Source of the DNA: Persicobacter diffluens
Lineage (GTDB): Bacteria > Bacteroidota > Bacteroidia > Cytophagales > Cyclobacteriaceae
Assembly: GCF_036244895.1 (NCBI RefSeq)
Contig: NZ_BQKE01000004.1
Location: forward strand, 310,001-374,000
Length of the DNA stretch: 64,000 nt
Direction of reading: 5' to 3'
In this document: positions 55,254-64,000 of the stretch, one piece after another
How the letters are laid out: the number at the start of each line of letters is the position of its first letter
Position numbering within the stretch: the stretch's first letter is position 1
Made by a program: the position numbers and the translations under genes
The notes under the pieces: generated by a model
What the model was told of the DNA's origin: nothing
The model's input: the letters and a program-made list of their open reading frames with translations, nothing else
Database searches by the model: none

Positions 55254-58200
55254 ATGAAAATCGTTACAAATTTTCTAAGCAAAGGTTGGAAGAAGACTGC
55301 CCTGTTAGCCGTAGTATTTCAACTTTTTTGCCTGATGCCTACTCTGGCACAAAGTTTAATTAAGGGAAAGGTAATTTCAGCCACTGACCAGGAGGGCTTT
55401 CCCGGGGTAAATATCACCCTTAAATCCAACCCTTCCATTGGGGTAGTTACAGATGTAGAAGGCCATTACAGTATTAAAGCCTCTAAAAATGAAGTGTTGA
55501 TTTTTAGTTTTGTAGGTTTTACTACTGAAGAAGTGGCGGTGGGAAATCAAACCACCATTGATGTGGCATTAAACCCCGAGGTTACCGAATTGGAGGAACT
55601 AGTCGTCATTGGTTATGGATCGGTGAAGAAATCCGATATGACCGGTTCTGTTTCCCAATTAAAGGCCACGGATATTCAAAAGGCGCCCTCACCTAGTCCG
55701 GCTGCCGCAATTAGTGGTCGGATTCCGGGTGTTAATGTAACAACAACGGATGGATCTCCGGATGCTGAAATTGTGATTCGCGTACGTGGTGGGGGTTCAG
55801 TTACCCAGGATAATACGCCCTTATATGTGGTAGATGGATTTATTGTTGAAAGCATAAATAACATTCCTCCTTCCGATATTACGAGTATTAACGTTTTAAA
55901 AGATGCAGCAGCCACTTCCATTTACGGCGCTCAGGCCGCCAACGGAGTAGTGGTAATCACGACTAAAGAACCGAAAGCAGGAAGCACAGAAGTTTCCTAC
56001 AACGGATTTGTTCAGGTCAAGCAGCTTCCAAAAGAGCGTAAGTACAGTGTTTTGGATCCTTATGAATATGTTTTGGCAAATTATGAGCTCAATAGGTTGC
56101 GTTCTCAGGATGATGTGGATCGTTTTGCTAAATTCTACGGGAATTACGAGGACCTGGAGCTTTATCAGCATAAGCCGGCTACTGACTGGCAGGATGAATT
56201 ATTCGGACAAACCCGGATTTCTCAATTTCATAACCTGAGCATAAGTGGAGGTGGGGAAACGACCAAAGCCATGTTGAGTCTTACACATAATGATGACCAG
56301 GGAATTTTGAAGAATAATGGATTCCAAAGAACGGTTATTAACTTCAAATTAAACCAAAATATTGGTAAAAAATTGCGACTGGATGCTGGAGCGCGAATTA
56401 GTAATAGCGTGGTAGATGGAGCGGGGACTTCCGGCGGAGCTCAGCTTAGGGTCAAGGATGGTATTGCTACACGTCCGGTAAATGGCATTACCGATGATAT
56501 GGATCTGGATATGAATGATTTGGATGGAAACGATGATTTCCAGTCATTTTTATTAAGTATGGTGGATCCCCGGGATTTGGTAGAGGATGACTGGCGCCAA
56601 AGAAATGATCAGGAATATGTGTTTAATGTTGGCTTGAATTGGAAGATATTAGATAATTTAGTTTACAATACCACCTTTACCAGCCAGACCAGATACAGAG
56701 AAAGTTTGCGATTCTACGGACCATTAACCTCTAGGTCTCGGCAAGAGGGAAATTCACTTCCATTAGGAGAAATGACCAATAGCAATAGAGATTCCTATCG
56801 TTGGTTAAATACTTTGACCTATAATTTTAATTTAGGTAACAAGAACAATTTGGATATAATGGCAGGACATGAGATCTATTCCAACGGTAGTTACCAGACA
56901 TATATGCGTGCCTTAAATTTCAGAGAAAGCATTACACCGGAAGAAATGTTTTCCAATATGCAACTAGGAGTAGTGGACCGTCATAGTTCCTATTTGGATA
57001 CCCGAGAAAACCGGCTTTCCTATTTTGGACGCGCTAATTTTAGCCATAATAATAAATATTTACTCACGGCGACTTTACGATCTGATATGAGTAGTAAATT
57101 TTCTGGCGATAACAGAGTGGGACTTTTCCCTGCAGTGGCAGCCGGTTGGAAATTATCAGAAGAAAATTTTTTGAGAGGATTTAAAAAAATAGATGAGTTG
57201 AAATTAAGGGTAAGTGCAGGTACCACAGGAAATGACCGTATTCCAGCTAATTCCACTAAATTTCTGTTCAAATCTTCTAATGATAAAGGCCCGGGAATGG
57301 GAACCAATGGTTATAACCCCTATTTTACCCCGGATGGAGATGTTTTGTATAATCCCGACTTGAGATGGGAAACCACCATTAACCGTAACATTGGTTTGGA
57401 TTTTGCCTTCTTTGGTTCTCGTATTTATGGTAATGTGGATGCTTATTGGAATACGACCAATGATTTGTTGTTACAATCCAGAATCCCGGAGGTCTCTGGT
57501 TTCAAATACCAATGGAATAACGTCGGGAGTACCTCTAATCGTGGTATTGAATTCCAAATTGATGGCTATGTGGTTGAAAAGGAAAATTTCACCGTTAAAT
57601 TGAACGCAAATGCCGGTTTTAACCGCTCTCGTATTGATGCGCTGGATGGAGTGGATGAAAGGTTTTTCCAATCTAATTGGTCGAGTACTAATTTGATGCA
57701 CATTGATGACTATTACCTGAATGTGGGAGGTAGTATTGGTCAAATGTATGGCTTTGTATCTGACGGGATGTATACCACTGATGATTTCGAAGGTTATGAT
57801 GCTACAAATGATACTTATATCCTAAAAGATGGTGTTCCGGATGCCTCGGGTATATTAGGAGTTGATAATGTGAAACCCGGATATTTAAAATTAAAAGAAA
57901 CCAATAGAGAGAATAAAGATGAAGCTGATCAGGGAAAGATTGATGACAGTGACCGAACGGTTATTGGTAATGCCCTCCCCAAAGTGATTGGTGGTTTTGG
58001 AGTAGATGTTAGTTATAAAGGATTCGATTTTTCTACATTCTTTAACTTCTCCTATGGGAATGATGTCTACAATACCGGTAAAATTGAGTTCAATCAGATG
58101 TATAGAACCAATAATGGTAATATGCTGGACAATATGCGAATGGATAATCGCTACACTTATTTGGATGTGGATGGTTCGTATACAGGGGTTGCCGGTGGAA

Positions 58201-58565
58201 TTATCACTGATATGGATCAATTGGATCAACTTAATCAGGGAAAACAGATGTGGTCGCACACCAGTTTTGGGCAATCTAGAACAGTTTTCCATGACTGGGC
58301 AGTGGAGGATGGTTCCTTTTTACGCCTTTCACAAATGACTGTGGGTTATACCCTGCCACAAACGCTGACTCAGAAAGTAGGGATTTCTAATTGCCGGTTC
58401 TATTTGACAGGTTATAACCTTTGGTTGTGGACCAGCTATTCAGGTTATGATCCTGAGGTGAGTACCACCAGAAGCAATTCGTATGGAGCACTTACCCCTG
58501 GAATTGATTATTCCGCTTTCCCGCGAAGCAGGTCATATACCCTGGGTGTTAATTTAACTTTTTAA
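55254..58565 (+). CDS. susC: SusC-like TonB-dependent transporter (third locus)
   Basis: Outer-membrane importer for the third glycan locus. The ATG at 55254 (1103 residues) is preferred over a GTG at 55245. Signal helix about 12-32 (ending PTLAQS), carboxypeptidase-D-like domain about 36-108 (GFPGVNITLKSNP), ELVVIGYGSVKK at 115-126, a plug with LYVVDGFIVES and AQAANGVVVITTK, then the barrel ending in LGVNLTF. It is paired with susD after 28 bp. Given the neighbouring PL1 and CE12 genes, the cargo is probably a homogalacturonan or rhamnogalacturonan fragment. Confidence 0.92.
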   Translation: MKIVTNFLSKGWKKTALLAVVFQLFCLMPTLAQSLIKGKVISATDQEGFPGVNITLKSNPSIGVVTDVEGHYSIKASKNEVLIFSFVGFTTEEVAVGNQTTIDVALNPEVTELEELVVIGYGSVKKSDMTGSVSQLKATDIQKAPSPSPAAAISGRIPGVNVTTTDGSPDAEIVIRVRGGGSVTQDNTPLYVVDGFIVESINNIPPSDITSINVLKDAAATSIYGAQAANGVVVITTKEPKAGSTEVSYNGFVQVKQLPKERKYSVLDPYEYVLANYELNRLRSQDDVDRFAKFYGNYEDLELYQHKPATDWQDELFGQTRISQFHNLSISGGGETTKAMLSLTHNDDQGILKNNGFQRTVINFKLNQNIGKKLRLDAGARISNSVVDGAGTSGGAQLRVKDGIATRPVNGITDDMDLDMNDLDGNDDFQSFLLSMVDPRDLVEDDWRQRNDQEYVFNVGLNWKILDNLVYNTTFTSQTRYRESLRFYGPLTSRSRQEGNSLPLGEMTNSNRDSYRWLNTLTYNFNLGNKNNLDIMAGHEIYSNGSYQTYMRALNFRESITPEEMFSNMQLGVVDRHSSYLDTRENRLSYFGRANFSHNNKYLLTATLRSDMSSKFSGDNRVGLFPAVAAGWKLSEENFLRGFKKIDELKLRVSAGTTGNDRIPANSTKFLFKSSNDKGPGMGTNGYNPYFTPDGDVLYNPDLRWETTINRNIGLDFAFFGSRIYGNVDAYWNTTNDLLLQSRIPEVSGFKYQWNNVGSTSNRGIEFQIDGYVVEKENFTVKLNANAGFNRSRIDALDGVDERFFQSNWSSTNLMHIDDYYLNVGGSIGQMYGFVSDGMYTTDDFEGYDATNDTYILKDGVPDASGILGVDNVKPGYLKLKETNRENKDEADQGKIDDSDRTVIGNALPKVIGGFGVDVSYKGFDFSTFFNFSYGNDVYNTGKIEFNQMYRTNNGNMLDNMRMDNRYTYLDVDGSYTGVAGGIITDMDQLDQLNQGKQMWSHTSFGQSRTVFHDWAVEDGSFLRLSQMTVGYTLPQTLTQKVGISNCRFYLTGYNLWLWTSYSGYDPEVSTTRSNSYGALTPGIDYSAFPRSRSYTLGVNLTF

Positions 58566-58593
58566 AGATTGTAGACTTTAGATCTTTTCAACA

Positions 58594-60387
58594 ATGAGAA
58601 ATTTAAAATATTTTTTCAGCCTTTTATTATTGGCTTTGACTACAATTGGTTGTGAGTCCTTTTTAGATCCCGGATCGGTTTCGGTGAGTGATTTGGAGGC
58701 GGTATTTTCCAATACAGATGATGCGCGCAAAGCCACCAATTCCATTTACAGACACTTTAATGAAGATGCCTTTCGTTCCCGCTTATCTACAAATATGATG
58801 GGTTGTACCGATATTGTACACGCAGGAGGTACCAGTGAGGGGGATAGATACCAAATTTGGCGCCTGAATGCCAGCTCCTCTAATTCGGATTTGGCTACGG
58901 TTTGGGAAACTGCCTATAAAGCTATTCGTGATTGCAATATCGTGATTGAAGGAGTTCAGAATAGTGAGCTTATGGAAAGAGGTACTGTTTTAGAAAAGCA
59001 AACCATGCATAATTTCCTGGGTGAAGCGGTAACCATTAAGGCCTATTGGTATAGTATGCTCATTTATTTTTGGGGAGATGTACCCTTTATGAACGAGGCA
59101 CCTAAAGCCGGGGTCGAATTTAATTTGCCTAAAACGGACAGAAATGAAATTTTGGAATCGCTGATCGATGACTTAATGGAGGTAGAGGAACATATGGCCT
59201 GGGCAGATGCTCTTCCTTATGGAATTGAGCAGGCTAATCGGGAATATTGTCTGGGGATGATCGCTCGTTTGGCATTGCAAAGAGGGGGATGGTTCCTAAA
59301 ACCTGATATGACGATGGCCCGTGCCTCCGATTATTTAGACTTTTATACCATAGCGAGAGACTATTCTAAAAAACTGATAGAATTGAAAGATCGTGCGTTG
59401 CCAACGGATTATCGTCAGGTATTTATGAACCAGTGTAAATTTATTTCTCCTGTGAATGATGATGTTCTTTTTGAAGTACCCTTTCCAATAGGTCGTGGAG
59501 ATGTAGGTTGGAATATTGGTATACGTGTAGATGCAGGGACTCACCCTTATGGAGGTGGACAAAATTATATGGCCATGTCTCCGAGCTATTATTACTCCTT
59601 TGATCAAAAGGATAAACGTTTAGAGGTGACCTGTTGTCTTTACACCATTAATGGCTCTTTCGAAAAAGAATTGGTTTCCAGAGGAAATATGAATATTTCT
59701 CAGGGTAAATGGAGTAGACATTTTCTGGATACCCCTCCGGGCCAGGCATCTGACAAGGGTACTGGTATCAACTGGCCCATGCTCCGTTATGCCGATGTAT
59801 TATTAATGTTTGCTGAGGCAGAAAATGAACTTAATGGCCCTACCGCTGAAGCACAGGCCGCCCTGAGAAGAGTTCGTGAGCGGGCTTTTGAGGCGCAGGA
59901 TTGGTCGACTATGGTGGATGAGTATATCAGTACGGTATCTGCGGGAAAAGAGCGTTTCTTTGAAGCTTTGGTAGATGAGCGGTCCTGGGAACTTGGGGGC
60001 GAACTGGTTCGAAAAACGGACTTGATTCGCTGGAATCTTTACGGCCAAAAAGTCCAACAAGCCGTCACCGACATTAAAAGGATATGTGATGAAGTGCAAG
60101 CCGGTACAAGTACTTTACCTGCTGATTTTTATACCAGAACTGATGACAGTGGTGAATTAATAATTTTCAATACACATGAGCAAGTCAGCTTTAATCCTGA
60201 TCCAGAATTATGGAGCAGACAGGACTGGTTAATTAAACTTTATGATGAAGACAATGGCACCTATGCTGAATGGATTACCAGAGATTGGGCCAACTATGTT
60301 CACCCGGTACGATATATTTTCCCTATTCCAATAGGTGCAATTTCTGCCAGTGAGGGCAAATTGGATAATAATGGATACAATTTTTAG
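58594..60387 (+). CDS. susD: SusD/RagB-like surface lipoprotein (third locus)
   Basis: Glycan-binding partner of the preceding SusC. The 597-residue lipoprotein (TIGC, Cys20) shows the SusD scaffold with FLGEAVTIKAYWYSMLIYFW near 135, and the RagB end with MLRYADVLLMFAEAENEL and VDERSWELGGELVRKTDLIRW. It is the longest of the three SusD proteins here. The next gene starts 26 bp on, so the operon continues. Confidence 0.92.
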   Translation: MRNLKYFFSLLLLALTTIGCESFLDPGSVSVSDLEAVFSNTDDARKATNSIYRHFNEDAFRSRLSTNMMGCTDIVHAGGTSEGDRYQIWRLNASSSNSDLATVWETAYKAIRDCNIVIEGVQNSELMERGTVLEKQTMHNFLGEAVTIKAYWYSMLIYFWGDVPFMNEAPKAGVEFNLPKTDRNEILESLIDDLMEVEEHMAWADALPYGIEQANREYCLGMIARLALQRGGWFLKPDMTMARASDYLDFYTIARDYSKKLIELKDRALPTDYRQVFMNQCKFISPVNDDVLFEVPFPIGRGDVGWNIGIRVDAGTHPYGGGQNYMAMSPSYYYSFDQKDKRLEVTCCLYTINGSFEKELVSRGNMNISQGKWSRHFLDTPPGQASDKGTGINWPMLRYADVLLMFAEAENELNGPTAEAQAALRRVRERAFEAQDWSTMVDEYISTVSAGKERFFEALVDERSWELGGELVRKTDLIRWNLYGQKVQQAVTDIKRICDEVQAGTSTLPADFYTRTDDSGELIIFNTHEQVSFNPDPELWSRQDWLIKLYDEDNGTYAEWITRDWANYVHPVRYIFPIPIGAISASEGKLDNNGYNF

Positions 60388-60413
60388 TAGTATTTATTTA
60401 AGATTTTAAGAAT

Positions 60414-62051
60414 ATGAAATCGTTTAATAAGAATATAGGAGCGTTAGCGGTATTTTTTCTGGCTATTGTAATAGGCCTGAGCTCCTGCAGGCAAGAGGAG
60501 GATTTTCTGCGCGTGCGAATGTTTAGTCCGGTGTTAAAATCCAATCTGGAGTCCATTAATAACGAAATTGTGGTTAACCTGATGCCATTCTCTGATGCAG
60601 TGGGTTACCATATTGAAGTAAGTCGTGATTCCTTCTCTACCGTGGAGTATAGCTATGTAAGTGATAGCTCTTATACCGTAATCGGCGAAGAAACTGTCGG
60701 AGAAGAGTTGTTTTGGAATACCCGATATCAGATTCAGGTGAGGGCTATTGCGGATAAAGAAGAGTATAATAGCAATGTGTCTGATTTAGGAACTATAAGG
60801 ACGCAAACCTTCCCTTCCAATTTGATTAACCCGTCCCCCTTTGATGTTACAGATAAAGCCGCAAGAGTGACCTGGGAACAAGCTGGTGCAGCCATTACAG
60901 GTGTCAAGGCTTTTGATCCGGATGATTTACGGCTGGAGCATCCTATTTTGGAAGATGAAGTATCAGATTCGGATAGTGATAATGGAGAGAAAATTTTCTC
61001 TGGCCTGGAGCCGGAGAAAACTTATCAAATTGCTATTTATAGCGGCGAAACACTTCGGGGTTGGACTAATTTCACCACCAAGCCTGCTGATATTGATCCA
61101 AATGCTCCCGGGGTAATTGATATTACGGATTTGGATGATCCATTTGCATTGAATGCGGCCTTTGAAATGGCTGCTGATGGTGATATTATTTTACTAAAAT
61201 ATGGCAACTTTTATCATATACCATCAGCTGATCTGAATAAATCAATTACGGTTCAGGCGCAACTGGGTTTTGGGGAACAAAAAGCTATCATTGAAACCAC
61301 TGATGCCGATTCTGACTGGAATATTCCGGATGGAGTATCCATTGATTTTATTCGTTTTAAGAATGTGGAACTTAGGGGATTAACATCCAAACACTATGTG
61401 TTTAATTCCAATAGAAGTAATACCAGTATTGGTGAAATCACATTTGAAGATTGTCGTCTTCACACTTTCCGGTCTGTGGCGCGATTAAGAGGGGCGATTA
61501 CCGTGGGTGCTTTTAGTATTAAGAATAGTATTGTATATAATTTGCCGGATGACAATGCGGTTGCTAGATTTGAAGGAGGTCCAGTAGGTACTATTTTATT
61601 TGAAAATTCTACTTTTTACCAGTGTAGAAGAGTTTTAAGATCCAGTACTTCTGCCGAGCGTATCGATTTTACAAGCTGTACTTTCTCAGAAGCACCACGA
61701 CACAATGACTCCAGTTATATTTTTGATTTTGGAAGTAATGATGTTAGTGGAGGCGTAGGCATTACCAATTGTATCTTTGGACGCGGCTGGAACAATAGTT
61801 CAACCGAGCCGGAAGAGTATACTTCCAGAGGATTTTCCTTTGGAGATAACACCAACGTTTCGGCTACTAACTCTTTCAAAACAGGCGACTTTGTTTGGTC
61901 GCATGATGGGGAAATGTTAACCCCTTTGACTTATAGTGGTAGCATTGAAGACTTGTGGGAAAAGCCACAAGAGGGGGATTTTAATTTTAAGGACAAGGGA
62001 TTCTCGGGTGCATTCAATTGTGGTGATCCAAGATGGAGAATTGAGCTATAG
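60414..62051 (+). CDS. DUF5123-type lipoprotein with Fn3 domains, candidate surface glycan-binding protein
   Basis: The 545-residue product has a lipobox (GLSSC, Cys25), one or two fibronectin-III-like domains (about 35-220, with VGYHIEVSRDSFSTV and NTRYQIQVRAIAD), then a right-handed beta-helix-like part (about 235-500) with repeated FKNVELRG, FEDCRLHTFRS, IKNSIVYNL, FENSTFYQC and ITNCIFG turns, as in DUF4957/DUF5123 proteins of Bacteroidota pectin loci. No lyase signature (no RxPxxR) is seen, so binding rather than cleavage is likely. It follows susD directly, the usual place of SusE/F-type surface glycan-binding proteins. Confidence 0.72.
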   Translation: MKSFNKNIGALAVFFLAIVIGLSSCRQEEDFLRVRMFSPVLKSNLESINNEIVVNLMPFSDAVGYHIEVSRDSFSTVEYSYVSDSSYTVIGEETVGEELFWNTRYQIQVRAIADKEEYNSNVSDLGTIRTQTFPSNLINPSPFDVTDKAARVTWEQAGAAITGVKAFDPDDLRLEHPILEDEVSDSDSDNGEKIFSGLEPEKTYQIAIYSGETLRGWTNFTTKPADIDPNAPGVIDITDLDDPFALNAAFEMAADGDIILLKYGNFYHIPSADLNKSITVQAQLGFGEQKAIIETTDADSDWNIPDGVSIDFIRFKNVELRGLTSKHYVFNSNRSNTSIGEITFEDCRLHTFRSVARLRGAITVGAFSIKNSIVYNLPDDNAVARFEGGPVGTILFENSTFYQCRRVLRSSTSAERIDFTSCTFSEAPRHNDSSYIFDFGSNDVSGGVGITNCIFGRGWNNSSTEPEEYTSRGFSFGDNTNVSATNSFKTGDFVWSHDGEMLTPLTYSGSIEDLWEKPQEGDFNFKDKGFSGAFNCGDPRWRIEL

Positions 62052-62061
62052 TTTCATTAAT

Positions 62062-62101
62062 GATAGGGTGGCTGATGAATGTCATCCTATCTTATTTTTT
62101 T
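62062..62101 (+). terminator. Hairpin with T-run before the PL1 gene
   Basis: GATAGGGTG and CATCCTATC pair over 9 bp with one G-T wobble around a 12-nt loop, followed by TTATTTTTTT. It lies between the DUF5123-type gene and the PL1 gene and covers the upstream ATG at 62079, so the next gene more likely starts at 62112. It may act as an attenuator. Confidence 0.7.
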
Positions 62102-62111
62102 GAAGAACATT

Positions 62112-63593
62112 ATGATGAGGTGTTTTAATATTGGAGTATTTATTTTTTATATACTTTTTTGGTGTGGTTGTTCTACGGACAATCCTATCGAAAATGATGA
62201 TGAATCAAAAGCGGACGGCCCTGAAAGAGTGGAGGAGGATCCCCTTGCTTTTCCTTCAGCTGAAGGTTTTGGCAAAGATGCTACTGGTGGTAGGGGAGGA
62301 AAGGTAATTTTTGTTACTAATTTGAATGATGGCGGTCCGGGGAGTTTTCGGTGGGCGGTGGAGTCTACCTCAGGTCCCCGGTATGTTATTTTTAAAGTAA
62401 GTGGTAATATTGAATTAAATTCAAAACTTGTAATCAGTCAGGGCGATATCACTATTGCCGGGCAGACAGCTCCCGGTGATGGAATTAGTATTAACCAATA
62501 TCCGGTGATTATTAATGCCGATAATGTCATAATCCGTTATTTGCGTTTTCGTCCGGGGGATGAGGCCGGAATGGAAGCCGATGCACTGGAAGGGCGGTTC
62601 AAGAAAAATATTATTATAGATCACTGCTCCATGAGTTGGTGTACTGATGAAGCTGTTTCGCTCTATGGGAATGAAAATACCACCGTTCAATGGTGTTTAA
62701 TATATGAATCCCTGGTGAATTCTGCCCATGATAAGGGAGCACACGGATATGGTGGTTTATGGGGAGGCAAGAGGGCTTCTTTTCACCATAATTTGCTTGC
62801 TCACCATGATAGTCGAAATCCAAGATTGAGAGAAGTAGAAGGTGATCCTTTTGCGTTGACAGATTTGGTGGATTTAAGAAATAACGTCATTTATAATTGG
62901 GGGAATAACAGTTGCTATGGTGGAGAGGCCATGAATGTTAATATCGTAAATTGTTACTATAAGCCCGGTCCGGCGACCCCTTCCAGTAAGCGAGAGAGAA
63001 TTATTGCCATTGATAAAGAAATTAATACATCCACTCATGCTACTTATGATATTTGGGGGAAATTTTTCATAGATGGAAATATTATCGACGGTAGTATTCG
63101 GGCATCGGATGATAATTGGACTTATGGTGTATTAAATCAATTTCATGGGAAATATGGAACCATAACAGATGAGGATATTGCTCATATAAAAATAAATTCA
63201 GCACACGATATTCAGAATAATGTAAAAACTCATTCAGCGGAGGAGGCTTATGAAAAAGTGCTGGAGTGGGCAGGTGCTTCCAAAGCGAGAGATGAAGCTG
63301 ATTTAAGGGTAGTCAGTGAGGTGAGGAGCGGCCAATATACTTATGAAGGCAGCAATGGAAGTACTAATGGACATATTGATAGTCATACCGATGTAGGTGG
63401 GTGGCCGCTTTTGCAAAGTTTTGATGCTCCCTTGGATACTGACGGTGATGGTATTCCGGATGAATGGGAGCGTTTATATAAGTTGGATCCTGATGCCCCA
63501 GATGCTATCGGCCATAATCTTTCTAGTGCCTATGATAATATTGAAGTATATATCAATAGTCTGGTAAAAGATATATCTGATGGACAATATTAA
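62112..63593 (+). CDS. PL1-family pectate lyase, lipoprotein
   Basis: Cleaves polygalacturonate by beta-elimination. The ATG at 62112 gives 493 residues; an upstream ATG at 62079 lies inside a terminator-like hairpin. Signal ends FWCGC (Cys20), an unusual lipobox. A right-handed beta-helix follows: AFPSAEGFGKDATGGRGG near 46-63, ITIAGQTAPGDGI near 113, the Ca-binding part IIIDHCSMSWCTDEAVS near 167, and the PL1 RxPxxR motif Arg235-Pro237-Arg240 in SRNPRLRE. The end carries a thrombospondin-type-3-like Ca loop, DTDGDGIPDEWE. It resembles the PL1_2-like pectate lyases of Bacteroidota pectin loci. It belongs to the third susCD operon. Confidence 0.88.
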   Translation: MMRCFNIGVFIFYILFWCGCSTDNPIENDDESKADGPERVEEDPLAFPSAEGFGKDATGGRGGKVIFVTNLNDGGPGSFRWAVESTSGPRYVIFKVSGNIELNSKLVISQGDITIAGQTAPGDGISINQYPVIINADNVIIRYLRFRPGDEAGMEADALEGRFKKNIIIDHCSMSWCTDEAVSLYGNENTTVQWCLIYESLVNSAHDKGAHGYGGLWGGKRASFHHNLLAHHDSRNPRLREVEGDPFALTDLVDLRNNVIYNWGNNSCYGGEAMNVNIVNCYYKPGPATPSSKRERIIAIDKEINTSTHATYDIWGKFFIDGNIIDGSIRASDDNWTYGVLNQFHGKYGTITDEDIAHIKINSAHDIQNNVKTHSAEEAYEKVLEWAGASKARDEADLRVVSEVRSGQYTYEGSNGSTNGHIDSHTDVGGWPLLQSFDAPLDTDGDGIPDEWERLYKLDPDAPDAIGHNLSSAYDNIEVYINSLVKDISDGQY

Positions 63594-63618
63594 TGGAAAA
63601 ATAAAACAGTATAGGACT

Positions 63619-64000
63619 ATGCATTTTCATTTAAATAATGCTCGAATTTCCCAGCTATCAATAGTGATTATATTGAGTTTGGTATTAGTCGTGGGTGTTG
63701 GCTTTGTGATGAAAAAAAATGTAAAGAAAATATATATTCTTGGAGATTCGACTGTAGCGAATTATGCACTGGAAGAAGACTACCAGAAAAAGAGGTTTCC
63801 TCAAATGGGTTGGGGGCAGGTGTTTCAGGACTTTATGCAGTCCGATAGTCTAAGAAATGTGCCCTTTTTATCTCATCAGGAAACAGTTATTGTGGATGAT
63901 CGGGCCAAAGGTGGACGAAGTACACGCACATTTTTTCAGGAAGGTCGCTGGCGGAAAGTATATGACCAATTGAATAAAGGGGATGTTGTTTTGATGCAAT
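63619..64000 (+). CDS. CE12-like rhamnogalacturonan acetylesterase, cut by window edge
   Basis: Deacetylates rhamnogalacturonan so that lyases and hydrolases can act. My translation from ATG 63619 gives 127 residues to the window end. A membrane helix or signal anchor (about 12-30) precedes the SGNH hydrolase block I motif YILGDSTVANY with nucleophile Ser44, MGWGQVFQDF, and block II AKGGRSTRTFFQEGRW, all typical of YesT/RGAE enzymes. The block with Asn and the catalytic Asp-His lie outside the window. 25 bp after the PL1 stop. Confidence 0.85.
   Translation, partial: MHFHLNNARISQLSIVIILSLVLVVGVGFVMKKNVKKIYILGDSTVANYALEEDYQKKRFPQMGWGQVFQDFMQSDSLRNVPFLSHQETVIVDDRAKGGRSTRTFFQEGRWRKVYDQLNKGDVVLMQ

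Overview
The window looks like part of the chromosome of a Bacteroidota bacterium, probably Cytophagales-like. The evidence is three SusC/SusD outer-membrane glycan-uptake pairs, a hybrid two-component regulator with a periplasmic propeller sensor, many lipoprotein signal peptides, two enzymes with C-terminal type IX secretion (T9SS) sorting domains, and AT-rich leaders without clear Shine-Dalgarno sites. The genus cannot be fixed from sequence alone.

Region 1 (1-32.2 kb) is an arabinan/L-arabinose locus. A truncated aldose 1-epimerase gene points left and everything else points right. First comes GH43, transaldolase, transketolase, araB, araD and araA, which carry L-arabinose to D-xylulose-5-P and into the non-oxidative pentose phosphate pathway. 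A 1355-residue hybrid two-component regulator (HTCS) follows, then GH97, GH127/146 beta-L-arabinofuranosidase, SusC, SusD, GH43, GH51, a T9SS-exported GH43 with a ricin-type lectin domain, and a GH2 enzyme with a beta-glucuronidase-like NxK motif. Together these could strip and cut arabinan and arabinogalactan side chains of pectin, import oligosaccharides and burn the arabinose.

Region 2 (32.2-33.6 kb) is a junction with little coding. It holds the C-terminal remnant of an OxyR-type regulator, a small membrane protein and a dispersed repeat. Region 3 (33.6-42.9 kb, minus strand) carries a SusD/SusC pair and a 1395-residue pectate lyase. That enzyme joins a PL9 and a PL1 catalytic domain through six carbohydrate-binding-like and InlB-type linker modules and ends in a T9SS signal.

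Region 4 (43.9-55.1 kb, plus strand) encodes the D-galacturonate/D-glucuronate isomerase pathway: two KDG kinase paralogs, KDPG aldolase, a LacI-family regulator, a hexuronate permease, UxaC, UxaA and UxaB. The end products are pyruvate and glyceraldehyde-3-P. Region 5 (55.2 kb to the end) is a third locus: SusC, SusD, a DUF5123-like Fn3 lipoprotein, a PL1-family lyase and the start of a CE12 rhamnogalacturonan acetylesterase. The window therefore reads as one pectin island in which the arabinan side chains, the galacturonan backbone and the sugars released from both have dedicated genes.

Between the genes lies a dispersed ~160-bp imperfect palindrome (four full copies and one internally deleted copy) and a second ~210-bp repeat (two copies). 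Intrinsic terminators and hairpins separate several genes. No tRNA, rRNA, CRISPR array or recognisable transposase gene was seen.
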